From contig NZ_JAAGLY010000014.1 in assembly GCF_010548375.1 (NCBI RefSeq), positions 124,001 to 188,000 on the forward strand: 64,000 nucleotides of DNA. Direction: 5' to 3'. Below the pieces are notes generated by a model, which saw only the letters and a list, made by a program, of their open reading frames with translations, ran no database searches and had not been told where the DNA came from. This document shows, piece after piece, positions 25,526 to 32,933 of the stretch. Position numbers and translations under genes: made by a program. The stretch comes from Streptomyces sp. SID13726. GTDB taxonomy: Bacteria; Actinomycetota; Actinomycetes; Streptomycetales; Streptomycetaceae. Every line of letters starts with the position of its first letter. Position 1 is the stretch's first letter.

Positions 25526-27475
25526 TCAGCGGTCCGCCACCGGGTCTGCCATCCACCAGGCGGCGATCTGCGCGCGAGATGCGAAACCGGACTTGCCGAG
25601 GATGTTCCGGATATGGAAGTCGACCGTACGGGGGGAGCAGCCGATGCGGGTGGCGATCCGTTTGCTGCTGAGGCCCTGGGCCACCCATGAGGCCACCTCC
25701 TCTTCGCGCCGGGTGAGCATGATCATCGGCGCGCTCGCCGACACGTGGGCGCCGTATGTTCGGCAGTACCTGAGAGCCTGGTCGACAGCCTGGTCCGGGC
25801 TGTCGAAGGTGACGTCCTTGGCCCGCTCTTCCCGGTAGGCGTTCGGCCCGCGATGAGGCCCGGATACCCTCTCGCTGAAGTGCACGTACGGTGTCGTCGG
25901 CGGCGGCAGGGCGTCATGCGTGGTACCCGAGCGGCGCAGGAGGAGATCCGCCACACCGGCCAGCTTCGCCGACTGCGGATGGTCCCCGCAGGAGGCGCTG
26001 AGCCGGGCGACCAACTCAAGTTTCGACGCGATCGAGATGTCGTCGCCGGAGCCTTGTGCCATCGCCAGCGCTTTCTCCGCGAAGTCCATGCTGACCTTGC
26101 GGTCGCCGCGCGTCCACGCGTCGTAGCCCAACCCCCAAAGCAGGTATGCCGTATCGCCGTTGGCCGATGACGGTTCCGTCGCCATGGCGAGATCCCCTTC
26201 GAGCCAGGGCCTGTCCGGGGCGGCCGATCCGTCGGACGCGGGGGCAGAACGCGGTACGCACGGGAGCGCTCCCGCCGGGCCGGTGTTCGGCCCCGCGCTG
26301 CACGGCGGTGAGCCGGGAAGACCACCGCGACTGCCATGACCGCTGAACTGCCGCTGGGATGGAGCCACTTGCCGAGATACCCCGTCATAGCTGTCGGCGC
26401 CGTGCCTTGCTGAATCTCGAAGGAAGTCCTGGTACCTGAGCACCAGGCGGTGCTCCTCGCCGGATTCCGCCAGCCGGAACCCGCCGAAGCTGCGGATGCC
26501 CTCCAGAAGCCGGTGCCCACCCGACGTGTTCTCCGACTCTGTGATCGTCACGACCGATTGCGTGACCAGACGGTCCAGCACGTCCATGACCTCGGACGGC
26601 GCGAGACCGGGGCCGCCCGCGCACACCCTTTCGGCGGCGTCGAGACTGAAGTCGCCGGTGAAGACCGACAGCCGGTTCCACAGGGTCCGCTCGGTCGGGT
26701 TGCACTGCGCGTAGCTGGCACTGATCGCTGCCGACAGGCTGCGGTGACGGGCCGGGACACCGCGTCCGTTCGATACCAGCAGGTTGAACCTGTCCTCCAC
26801 CCGCTCCAGCAACTGGTCAACGCTCAGCGCTCGCAGCCGGGCCGCGGCGAGCTCGATGGCCAGCGGCAGCCCGTCGAGCGCCGCGCACAGCGAGGCGACC
26901 GCCGTCGGATCCGCCGCGTGGACCCGATATTCGGCGTGCACCGCCCGTGCCCGGTCCGCGAGCAGTGCCAGGGCGTCGTCGTCGGGCAGGGGTGGGACGG
27001 GGTAGAGGTGCTCGCCGCGGATGCCGAGGGTGTGGCGGGTGGTGGTGAGGATGCGGAGGTGGGGTGCGGTGTGGAGGAGGGTGTGGGCGAGTTCGGCGCA
27101 GGGGTCGGTGAGGTGTTCGCAGTTGTCGAGGAGGATGAGGGCGTGGTGGTGGGTGAGGTGTGCGGCGAGTCGGTGGAGGGTGTTGTGGCCGCCGTGGTCG
27201 GGGATGCCGAGGGCGGTCGCGGTGGCGGTGGTCACGGCGGTGGGTTCGTGTACGGCGGCCAGGTCGACCAGCCATACGCCGTCGGGGTAGCGCTCGTGTA
27301 CGGCGCGGGCGGTCTCCAGTGCGAGTCGTGTCTTGCCCACGCCGCCCACGCCGGTCAGGGTCAGCAGGCGTACCTCGTCCAGACGCGCGCTGATCTCCGC
27401 CATCTCGACACCCCGACCCACAAACGCGGTGAGTTCCGGGTGGCCGACTCCCGCATCCGAGACCATGCCGGTCAT
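25526..27475 (-). CDS. LuxR-family regulator with NB-ARC ATPase domain (copy 2)
   Basis: The product is 649 residues. Its N-terminal third (Walker A GVGGVGKT at 42-49 through LPDDDA) is identical to copy 1. After that the sequence diverges: ALDGLPLAIELAAARLRALS, AISASYAQCNPTERTLWNRL, CAGGPGLAPSEVMDVLDRLV, then a low-complexity Gly/Pro/Ser-rich stretch near residues 350-400 where copy 1 has its ordered middle. The C-terminus is a LuxR HTH: LTRREEEVASWVAQGLSSKR, CSPRTVDFHIRNIL. It is about 100 residues shorter than copy 1, mostly in the middle, so the sensing module may be reduced or degenerate. It converges on copy 1 with 67 bp between stop codons. Confidence 0.87.
   Translation of the reverse strand: MTGMVSDAGVGHPELTAFVGRGVEMAEISARLDEVRLLTLTGVGGVGKTRLALETARAVHERYPDGVWLVDLAAVHEPTAVTTATATALGIPDHGGHNTLHRLAAHLTHHHALILLDNCEHLTDPCAELAHTLLHTAPHLRILTTTRHTLGIRGEHLYPVPPLPDDDALALLADRARAVHAEYRVHAADPTAVASLCAALDGLPLAIELAAARLRALSVDQLLERVEDRFNLLVSNGRGVPARHRSLSAAISASYAQCNPTERTLWNRLSVFTGDFSLDAAERVCAGGPGLAPSEVMDVLDRLVTQSVVTITESENTSGGHRLLEGIRSFGGFRLAESGEEHRLVLRYQDFLRDSARHGADSYDGVSRQVAPSQRQFSGHGSRGGLPGSPPCSAGPNTGPAGALPCVPRSAPASDGSAAPDRPWLEGDLAMATEPSSANGDTAYLLWGLGYDAWTRGDRKVSMDFAEKALAMAQGSGDDISIASKLELVARLSASCGDHPQSAKLAGVADLLLRRSGTTHDALPPPTTPYVHFSERVSGPHRGPNAYREERAKDVTFDSPDQAVDQALRYCRTYGAHVSASAPMIMLTRREEEVASWVAQGLSSKRIATRIGCSPRTVDFHIRNILGKSGFASRAQIAAWWMADPVADR
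26972..27426 (-). repeat. Right arm of the perfect 455-bp inverted repeat
   Basis: Partner of 23249-23703; the two arms are separated by 3268 bp. With identical arms this long, recombination could invert the 3.3-kb segment and exchange the C-terminal halves of the two regulators. Confidence 0.93.
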
Positions 27476-27702
27476 GCGTGCACCTCAACCTCGATGTCCC
27501 ATGGGGATCCGGTCGGCGTTCGCCGTACCTGGAAGGCGGGACGACACGCTCGTGGCACTGGTGGGCAGTGCGACGGAAGGAGAGAGCGAGTTTCCTGGGT
27601 GCGAACAAGCGGATATTAGGTACAGGTCGTGCGCGGAGTGAATCAACGGGAAGTCAAAAGGTCAGGGGGACGTTCCGTGGCTCAATCGGCCGGCCACCCA
27701 CC

Positions 27703-27838
27703 CCGCTGAGATCACTCTCGGCAGGGCCCTCGACATACCCGCCTCCTGGAGGACGTTCCCGAGGGACTCCAGCTGCGGTCGGTCACCCTCGCCGAACACG
27801 GGATCGTCGTCAGGTCTGGCCGCGACGCGTCAGCCTGA
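27703..27838 (+). pseudogene. Possible 3' remnant of an LmeA/DUF2993-type secreted protein gene
   Basis: One frame reads EITLGRALDIPASW and an overlapping frame then reads LEDVPEGLQLRSVTLAEHGIV ending VRSGRDASA-stop at 27838. The LPxGLxLxSVxxxxxGIxVxxxGRD pattern is the usual C-terminus of LmeA-like lipid-binding proteins in actinobacteria. There is no start or N-terminal part, and a one-base shift separates the two pieces. The assignment rests on a short segment. The rest of 27476-27840 holds no gene that I can see. Confidence 0.35.
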
Positions 27839-27840
27839 GG

Positions 27841-28476
27841 TCAGCCGAGGTCGGGCAGAGGACGCCGGATGACCTCGTGGGCGTCATCCGCTGACAGGCC
27901 CAGCATGCGCAGGACCATTTCGGCGAGGTCCCCTGCGACCTCGTCGCCATCCATCTCGGGATGGGAGAAGCGCAGCTCTATCAGGGACAACAGCGTTCCG
28001 CCCAGTGCGGACAGAGCGACCGCGGGGTTGACGGAGGTGAAGCGGCCGGAGGCGATCCCCGCCTGAAGGTCACGCAGTGCCCGACGGGCCAGCCCGTTGT
28101 CCGAGTGAATGTGGCCCATTCCGCGACGGCGCAGCACCTGCAACAGCTCCGGGTGGGAGTCGGCCATTTGGGCGCTGAGTCGGAAACCGGCCGCGACAAG
28201 CTCTGCCGGGTCGTCGATGCCCGTCAGGTGCTCGTCGAAATTCTGCCCGAACTCCTCCAGAGCGTCTATGACGGCCGCCTCGTACAACTCCGTCTTCGAC
28301 TCGAAGTGGTTGTAGAAGGAGCCGAAGCCGACGTCCGCCCGCTCGGCGATCGCCTGGATGCTGGCGCTGGTGTCACCGGTCTCGGCGAGAATTTGCCGGG
28401 CCGCGCGCACGAGGGCCCCGCGGGTCGCGGCGCGGCGACGCTCGAAACGGTTGGTGGGCAGGGCCGGCGTAGACAT
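27841..28476 (-). CDS. TetR-family regulator
   Basis: The product is 211 residues. The N-terminal HTH reads TRGALVRAARQILAE, then IQAIAERADVGFGSFYNHFESKTELY, the classic TetR recognition helix. The C-terminal ligand domain contains LAVFRLSAQMA-like helices and GTLLSLIELRFSHPEMDGDE. The ATG has no Shine-Dalgarno sequence but lies 6 nt from a TACACT -10 box, so the mRNA is probably leaderless. Its target is unclear: upstream is a short empty region and the araD operon reads toward it. Confidence 0.88.
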   Translation of the reverse strand: MSTPALPTNRFERRRAATRGALVRAARQILAETGDTSASIQAIAERADVGFGSFYNHFESKTELYEAAVIDALEEFGQNFDEHLTGIDDPAELVAAGFRLSAQMADSHPELLQVLRRRGMGHIHSDNGLARRALRDLQAGIASGRFTSVNPAVALSALGGTLLSLIELRFSHPEMDGDEVAGDLAEMVLRMLGLSADDAHEVIRRPLPDLG

Positions 28477-28482
28477 ACGCAG

Positions 28483-28518
28483 AGTGTAGCCCTGCGGACG
28501 ATTACGGTTGCAGTACTG
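28483..28518 (-). promoter_or_regulatory. Leaderless promoter of the TetR gene with overlapping CAGTACTG palindrome
   Basis: On the minus strand TACACT (28488-28483) ends 6 nt before the ATG at 28476, so transcription should start at the start codon. CAGTACTG (28511-28518), a perfect 8-bp palindrome, lies at the -35 position and could be the repressor's own operator. Confidence 0.4.
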
Positions 28519-28743
28519 ATGAAAGCGTCACCTTGTGCCGTGAGCATCACGGACGGTGTCGCTCGGGGAGTCCATGCCTGAGATGCCTGGGCGGAGTTCG
28601 AGAAGTCCGACCTGGCCCCGATGGCGCGGGACCGTGCGGCCTGGCCCGGTGCCGGTGGCCTGAGGAAGGGCTGGGCTCCACGGGCCCCGGGCATGCTTCC
28701 TTTGTCTGGCGGTGTCAGTCGCGCTGGGCGCGGTGACGGGGTT

Positions 28744-29481
28744 CTAGCCAGGTCGTACGGTGGCTCGCGTTGAATCGGGGTTGCCGTAGTAGGCGCTGGG
28801 GCCGTGTTTGCGGGTGTAGTGGCGGGTCAGGAGGTGTGGGGGTGGCGGGGCTGCCGGAGAGAGGGCCATGGTGTGCAGGGCGATGTCGGCGACAGCTTCG
28901 CAGATGATGGCGTGTTCGAGGGACTTGCGGGCGCTTGAGCCCCAGGTGAACGGTCCGTGGCCCGCCACCAGCGCTGAGGGGACCTCGGCAGCCTTTTGGT
29001 CGTCCCCGCCGAGCGTGTCGACGATGACCTGGCCGGTGTTGTACTCGTAGTCCTTCGCGCACTGCTCGGCGGTGAGGTCGGCGGTGACGGGAATGGGGCC
29101 GTTGAAGGTGTCGGCGTGGGTGGTGCCCAGGACGGGTATGTCGCGCCGGGCCTGCGCGAAGGCCACGGCGTGGGTGGAGTGGGTGTGGGTGACCCCGCCG
29201 ATGGAGGGGAACGCCAGGTAGAGGCAGCGGTGGGTCTCGGTGTCCGTCGATGGCCTCAGGTCCCCGTCGATGACCGCGCCGTCCGAGAGGCGGACGGTCA
29301 CCAAGTGCTCCAGGGTGAGATCGGAGTAGGGGACCCCGGAGGGCTTGATGACGAAGACGCCTGCCTCACGGTCGACTCCGCTCACGTTGCCCCAGGTCAG
29401 GGTGGCGAGGCCGACCTCGGGGATGGCGAGGTTGGCTGCCAGGACTTCTTGTCGCAGGCCGTCTCGGACGGGTGGGCTCAT
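28744..29481 (-). CDS. araD: L-ribulose-5-phosphate 4-epimerase
   Basis: The product is 245 residues of the class II aldolase/epimerase family. Visible are LTWGNVSGVDREAGVFVIKPSGVPY near the N-terminus, the zinc-binding GGVTHTHSTHAVAFAQ (His-x-His) and the later His in VAGHGPFTWG. It converts L-ribulose 5-phosphate to D-xylulose 5-phosphate, the last arabinose-specific step. It is the third gene of araB-araA-araD, 31 bp after araA. GGAG lies 8 nt before the ATG. Confidence 0.93.
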   Translation of the reverse strand: MSPPVRDGLRQEVLAANLAIPEVGLATLTWGNVSGVDREAGVFVIKPSGVPYSDLTLEHLVTVRLSDGAVIDGDLRPSTDTETHRCLYLAFPSIGGVTHTHSTHAVAFAQARRDIPVLGTTHADTFNGPIPVTADLTAEQCAKDYEYNTGQVIVDTLGGDDQKAAEVPSALVAGHGPFTWGSSARKSLEHAIICEAVADIALHTMALSPAAPPPPHLLTRHYTRKHGPSAYYGNPDSTRATVRPG

Positions 29482-29512
29482 TCGAGGGGCTCCTTACTGT
29501 GCGGGGCGTGGG

Positions 29513-31030
29513 TCACAGGGCCTGGGCGAGACGGTGGTAGGCGGCGTTCCAGCGGAGTTCCTTGCCGAACCGCTCGGTGGTGGTGTCCTCGTCGATGGTG
29601 AGCAGTTCGACTCCGGTCATGGCGGCGTAGTCGGTGAGGGTCTCCAGGTCGACGGCCGAGCTGAGCACGGTGTGGTGCGGTGCGCCGGCGAGCAGCCAGC
29701 TCTCCGCGGACTCCGCGAGTGACGGGCGTGGCTTCCACACGGCACGCGCCACGGGCAGTCGACGCAGAGGTTCACTGGGGGCTATGACATCGACTGCGTT
29801 GGCGGTGAGGCGGAAACGGTCGCCGAGGTCGGAGAGGCCGACGACGACGGCTGGGCCCTCTGCGGCGTTGAAGACGAGGCGGACGGGGTCCTCCCGGCCG
29901 CCGATGGACAGGGGGTGGATCTCGCAGCTGGGGCGGTCGGCGGCGATGGAGGGGCAGACCTCCAGCATGTGAGCACCCAGGACCCGGGGCGTGCCGGGGC
30001 CGAGGTGGTAGGTGTAGTCCTCCATGAAGCTGGTGCCGCCCGGCAGTCCTGCTCCCATCGCCTTCACCACGCGCAGGAGCGCGGAGGTCTTCCAGTCGCC
30101 CTCGCCGCCGAAGCCGTAGCCGTCGGCCATCAGGCGCTGGACGGCGAGGCCGGGCAACTGGCGCAGTCCGCCGAGGTCTTCGAAGTTGGTGGTGAAGGCG
30201 GTGAAGCCGCCGTCCGTCAGGAAGGCGCGCAGGCCCAGTTCCTGGCGAGCCGCGTAGACGAGGGAGTCGTGGCGGATGCCGCCGGGGCGCAGGGCGGGGA
30301 TGACGTCGTACAACTCGCAGTATTCGACGGCGAGTTCGGCGGCCTGCTTGGCCTCGACCTGGTCGACGACGGCCACCAGGTCGTTGACGGCGTAGGTGTT
30401 CACCGAGAAGCCGAAGCGGAGCTGGGCCTCGACCTTGTCGCCCTCGGTCACGGCGACGTCGCGCATGTTGTCGCCGAACCGTGCCAGCCGCAGGGAGCGG
30501 GACGTGTGTCGTCCGACGGCGGCGCGGGCCCACGTGGCGATTCGGCGGATCACACGGGGGTCGGTGGCGTGTCCGGCGACGATCTTGCGGTCCACTCCCA
30601 CACGGGCCTCGATGTGCCCGAACTCGCGGTCGCCGTGGGCGGCCTGGTTGAGGTTCATGAAGTCCATGTCGATGCTGGGCCAGGGCAGCGACAGGTTGTA
30701 CTGGGTGTGCAGGTGCAGCAACGGCCGGTCCAGGGCGGACAGTCCGGCGATCCACATCTTGGCCGGGGAGAAGGTGTGCATCCACGCGATGACGCCGACG
30801 CAGGCGTCGGAGGCGTTGGCCTCCTGACATATCCGGTGGATCGCGTCGGCGTCGGTCAGGACGGGCTTCCACACGATTCGGACCGGCACCTTGCCAGGAC
30901 GGCCGAGGGTCTCGGAGATGCTCCGCGACTGGTCGGCAACCTGACGGAGCACGTCCTCGCCGTACAGGCCCTGGCTGCCGGTGAGGAACCACAGTTCTTG
31001 CGTGGGGTAGGGGGTGCTGGTCGTTTCCAT
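29513..31030 (-). CDS. araA: L-arabinose isomerase
   Basis: The product is 505 residues, the usual size. Landmarks are ELWFLTGSQGLYG at the N-terminus, WMHTFSPAKMWIAGL, LHLHTQYN, and the metal-site segments LTDGGFTAFTTNFEDLGG and GYGFGGEGDWKTSALLR, with catalytic Glu and His residues. It isomerises L-arabinose to L-ribulose in the cytoplasm. It lies 14 bp behind araB and is read as part of the operator-controlled araBAD unit. Confidence 0.95.
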   Translation of the reverse strand: METTSTPYPTQELWFLTGSQGLYGEDVLRQVADQSRSISETLGRPGKVPVRIVWKPVLTDADAIHRICQEANASDACVGVIAWMHTFSPAKMWIAGLSALDRPLLHLHTQYNLSLPWPSIDMDFMNLNQAAHGDREFGHIEARVGVDRKIVAGHATDPRVIRRIATWARAAVGRHTSRSLRLARFGDNMRDVAVTEGDKVEAQLRFGFSVNTYAVNDLVAVVDQVEAKQAAELAVEYCELYDVIPALRPGGIRHDSLVYAARQELGLRAFLTDGGFTAFTTNFEDLGGLRQLPGLAVQRLMADGYGFGGEGDWKTSALLRVVKAMGAGLPGGTSFMEDYTYHLGPGTPRVLGAHMLEVCPSIAADRPSCEIHPLSIGGREDPVRLVFNAAEGPAVVVGLSDLGDRFRLTANAVDVIAPSEPLRRLPVARAVWKPRPSLAESAESWLLAGAPHHTVLSSAVDLETLTDYAAMTGVELLTIDEDTTTERFGKELRWNAAYHRLAQAL

Positions 31031-31044
31031 GAGGGAGTTCCTGT

Positions 31045-32736
31045 TCAGGAGGCGGCGGCGGAGGCTTCGGCGCGGATGCCGTGGAGACGGTGCATGACCT
31101 GGTTGGCGCCGCGGCCGAAGTAGTCGTGCAGGAGCCGGTATTCGGCGTACAGCCGGTCGTAGGCTGCGGCCCGTGCCGGGTCGGGCAGGTAGACGGCCGG
31201 GCGGGCCTTGCCCATGGCCTGGGCGGCGGCCCGGATGTCCGTGTGGGCCCCGGCCGCGACCGCCGCGTGCATTGCCGCCCCCAGAGCCGGACCCTGCGTG
31301 GAGTCGATGACACCGAGCGGACGGCGGGTGACATCGGCGTAGATCTGCATCAGCAGGTCGTTCTTCGTCAGACCGCCGGCGATGACGAGTTCCTTCACGG
31401 GCACACCGGCGGTTTCGAAAGCCTCGATGATCGTGCGGGTGCCGAAGGCGGTCGCTTCCAGCAGTGCCCGGTAGACGTCCTCCGGTCGGGTCGACAGGGT
31501 CAGCCCGACCATGACGCCGCTGAGGTCGTGGTCGACCAGGACGGACCGGTTGCCGCTGTGCCAGTCCAGGGCGACCAGACCGTGCTCGCCGATCGCCTGC
31601 TGCGCCGCGAGGGCCGTCAGATGCTCGTGCGGGCCGCGACCCAGGGCAGCGGCCTCCTCGGTGTAGGAGGCGGGCAGTCCGGTGCGCACGAACCAACCGA
31701 AGATGTCACCGACCCCGCTCTGCCCCGCCTCGTAACCCCACAGACCCGGAAGGATGCCGCCGTTGACGACCCCGCACATGCCCGGGACCTCGGCCCACTG
31801 GTCGGAACTCATCACATGGCAGGTGGAGGTGCCCATAATGGCTACCATCCGGCCCGGCTCCACAGCCCCGGCAGCCGGAGCCGTCACGTGGGCGTCGACG
31901 TTGCCCACGCACACCGCGATGCCCTCCGGCAGCCCTGTCCAGCCCGCCGCCTCGGCAGTCAACGTGCCTGCCAGATCGCCGAGTTGGCTGACTGGATGCT
32001 CCAGCTTCTCCGACACGAAGTCCGCGAACTCCGGGTTCAGGGATCCCAGATAGTCGACGGACGGATAACTGCCGTCCTGGAACTGTCCCTTGTAGCCGGC
32101 GGTGCAGGCGTTGCGGACGTACGTCCCGCACAACCGCCACACGATCCAGTCCGCGGCCTCCACCCACCGCTCGGTGCGCCGGTACACTTCGGGGTCTTCT
32201 TCGAGGAGTTGGAGAGCCTTGGCGAACTCCCACTCGGATGAAATCTTCCCGCCGTACCGCTTCAGCCACAGCTCCTTGCGTTCGACTGCCAGTGCGGTGA
32301 TCCGGTCCGCCTGGGCCTGGGCGGCATGATGGCGCCAGAGCTTGACGTACGCGTGTGGACGGTTGCCGTACTCGGGCAGTTCGCACAGCGGGGTGCCGTC
32401 GGCCAGCGTCGGCACCATCGTGCAGGCCGTGAAGTCCGTGCCGATGCCGATCACTTGATCCGCCCGTACGCCGGCGGAAGCCAGCGCTTCCGGTACGGCG
32501 TGACGCAGCACGTCGATGTAGTCCGACGGCACCTGCAACGCCCAGTCGGGGGGCAGGGGAGTCCCGTCCGGCAGCTCCTGGTCGAGCACCGCGTGCCGGT
32601 AGGCGTGTTCGGCGGCGGCGAGTTCCGCCCCGTCCCGGACCCGGATCACCACCGCCCGCCCGGACAGGGTGCCGTAGTCGATTCCCACGACGTAGGAGTC
32701 GGGAGCAGTCTGCTCACAGTGCTTGGCGTTCGCCAC
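31045..32736 (-). CDS. araB: Ribulokinase
   Basis: The product is 563 residues of the FGGY kinase family, starting at GTG 32736 with GGAAGGG 7 nt upstream. The ATP-binding VVGIDYGTLSGRAVV opens the fold, and ELVIAGGLTKNDLLMQIYADV plus QGPALGAAMHAAVAAG form the C-terminal domain; GTSTCHVM and GYEAGQSGVGDIF are typical of ribulokinases. It phosphorylates L-ribulose. Two 14-bp operators at 32804 and 32831 lie just upstream. Confidence 0.95.
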   Translation of the reverse strand: MANAKHCEQTAPDSYVVGIDYGTLSGRAVVIRVRDGAELAAAEHAYRHAVLDQELPDGTPLPPDWALQVPSDYIDVLRHAVPEALASAGVRADQVIGIGTDFTACTMVPTLADGTPLCELPEYGNRPHAYVKLWRHHAAQAQADRITALAVERKELWLKRYGGKISSEWEFAKALQLLEEDPEVYRRTERWVEAADWIVWRLCGTYVRNACTAGYKGQFQDGSYPSVDYLGSLNPEFADFVSEKLEHPVSQLGDLAGTLTAEAAGWTGLPEGIAVCVGNVDAHVTAPAAGAVEPGRMVAIMGTSTCHVMSSDQWAEVPGMCGVVNGGILPGLWGYEAGQSGVGDIFGWFVRTGLPASYTEEAAALGRGPHEHLTALAAQQAIGEHGLVALDWHSGNRSVLVDHDLSGVMVGLTLSTRPEDVYRALLEATAFGTRTIIEAFETAGVPVKELVIAGGLTKNDLLMQIYADVTRRPLGVIDSTQGPALGAAMHAAVAAGAHTDIRAAAQAMGKARPAVYLPDPARAAAYDRLYAEYRLLHDYFGRGANQVMHRLHGIRAEASAAAS

Positions 32737-32803
32737 TGGACGCCCTTCCGATCGCTGTTTCGTGCGTGCTGCGCGGTCTTGGGGGACAAGAGAAAGCAGT
32801 CCA

Positions 32804-32817
32804 TGTGACCGGTCACA
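32804..32817. promoter_or_regulatory. LacI-type operator upstream of araB (proximal)
   Basis: TGTGACCGGTCACA is a perfect 14-bp palindrome, 67 bp before the araB GTG. The same word recurs at 32831, 35285, 42001 and 42095, and one-base variants occur at 35258, 43420 and 43447. The probable ligand is the LacI-family regulator encoded at 35280. Confidence 0.85.
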
Positions 32818-32830
32818 AGTGTGCGGTTAT

Positions 32831-32844
32831 TGTGACCGGTCACA
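32831..32844. promoter_or_regulatory. LacI-type operator upstream of araB (distal)
   Basis: A second perfect copy of TGTGACCGGTCACA, exactly 27 bp from the proximal one. The same 27-bp spacing occurs in the lacI and GH39 promoters. Confidence 0.85.
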
Positions 32845-32933
32845 TCAATGTCGTCAAGAGAGGGCGTCAGATCGTCGTCGATGCCGCCGCTGCGCAGGAG
32901 CCCCCGGCGTCGCCGCCGTGGGCCGGACGGGAA

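Noticed and set aside
27478..27894. Open plus-strand frame across the second regulator's upstream region
   Set aside because: Random-looking Arg/Ser-rich sequence without a ribosome-binding site; only the short DUF2993-like tail near its end resembles protein, and in another frame.
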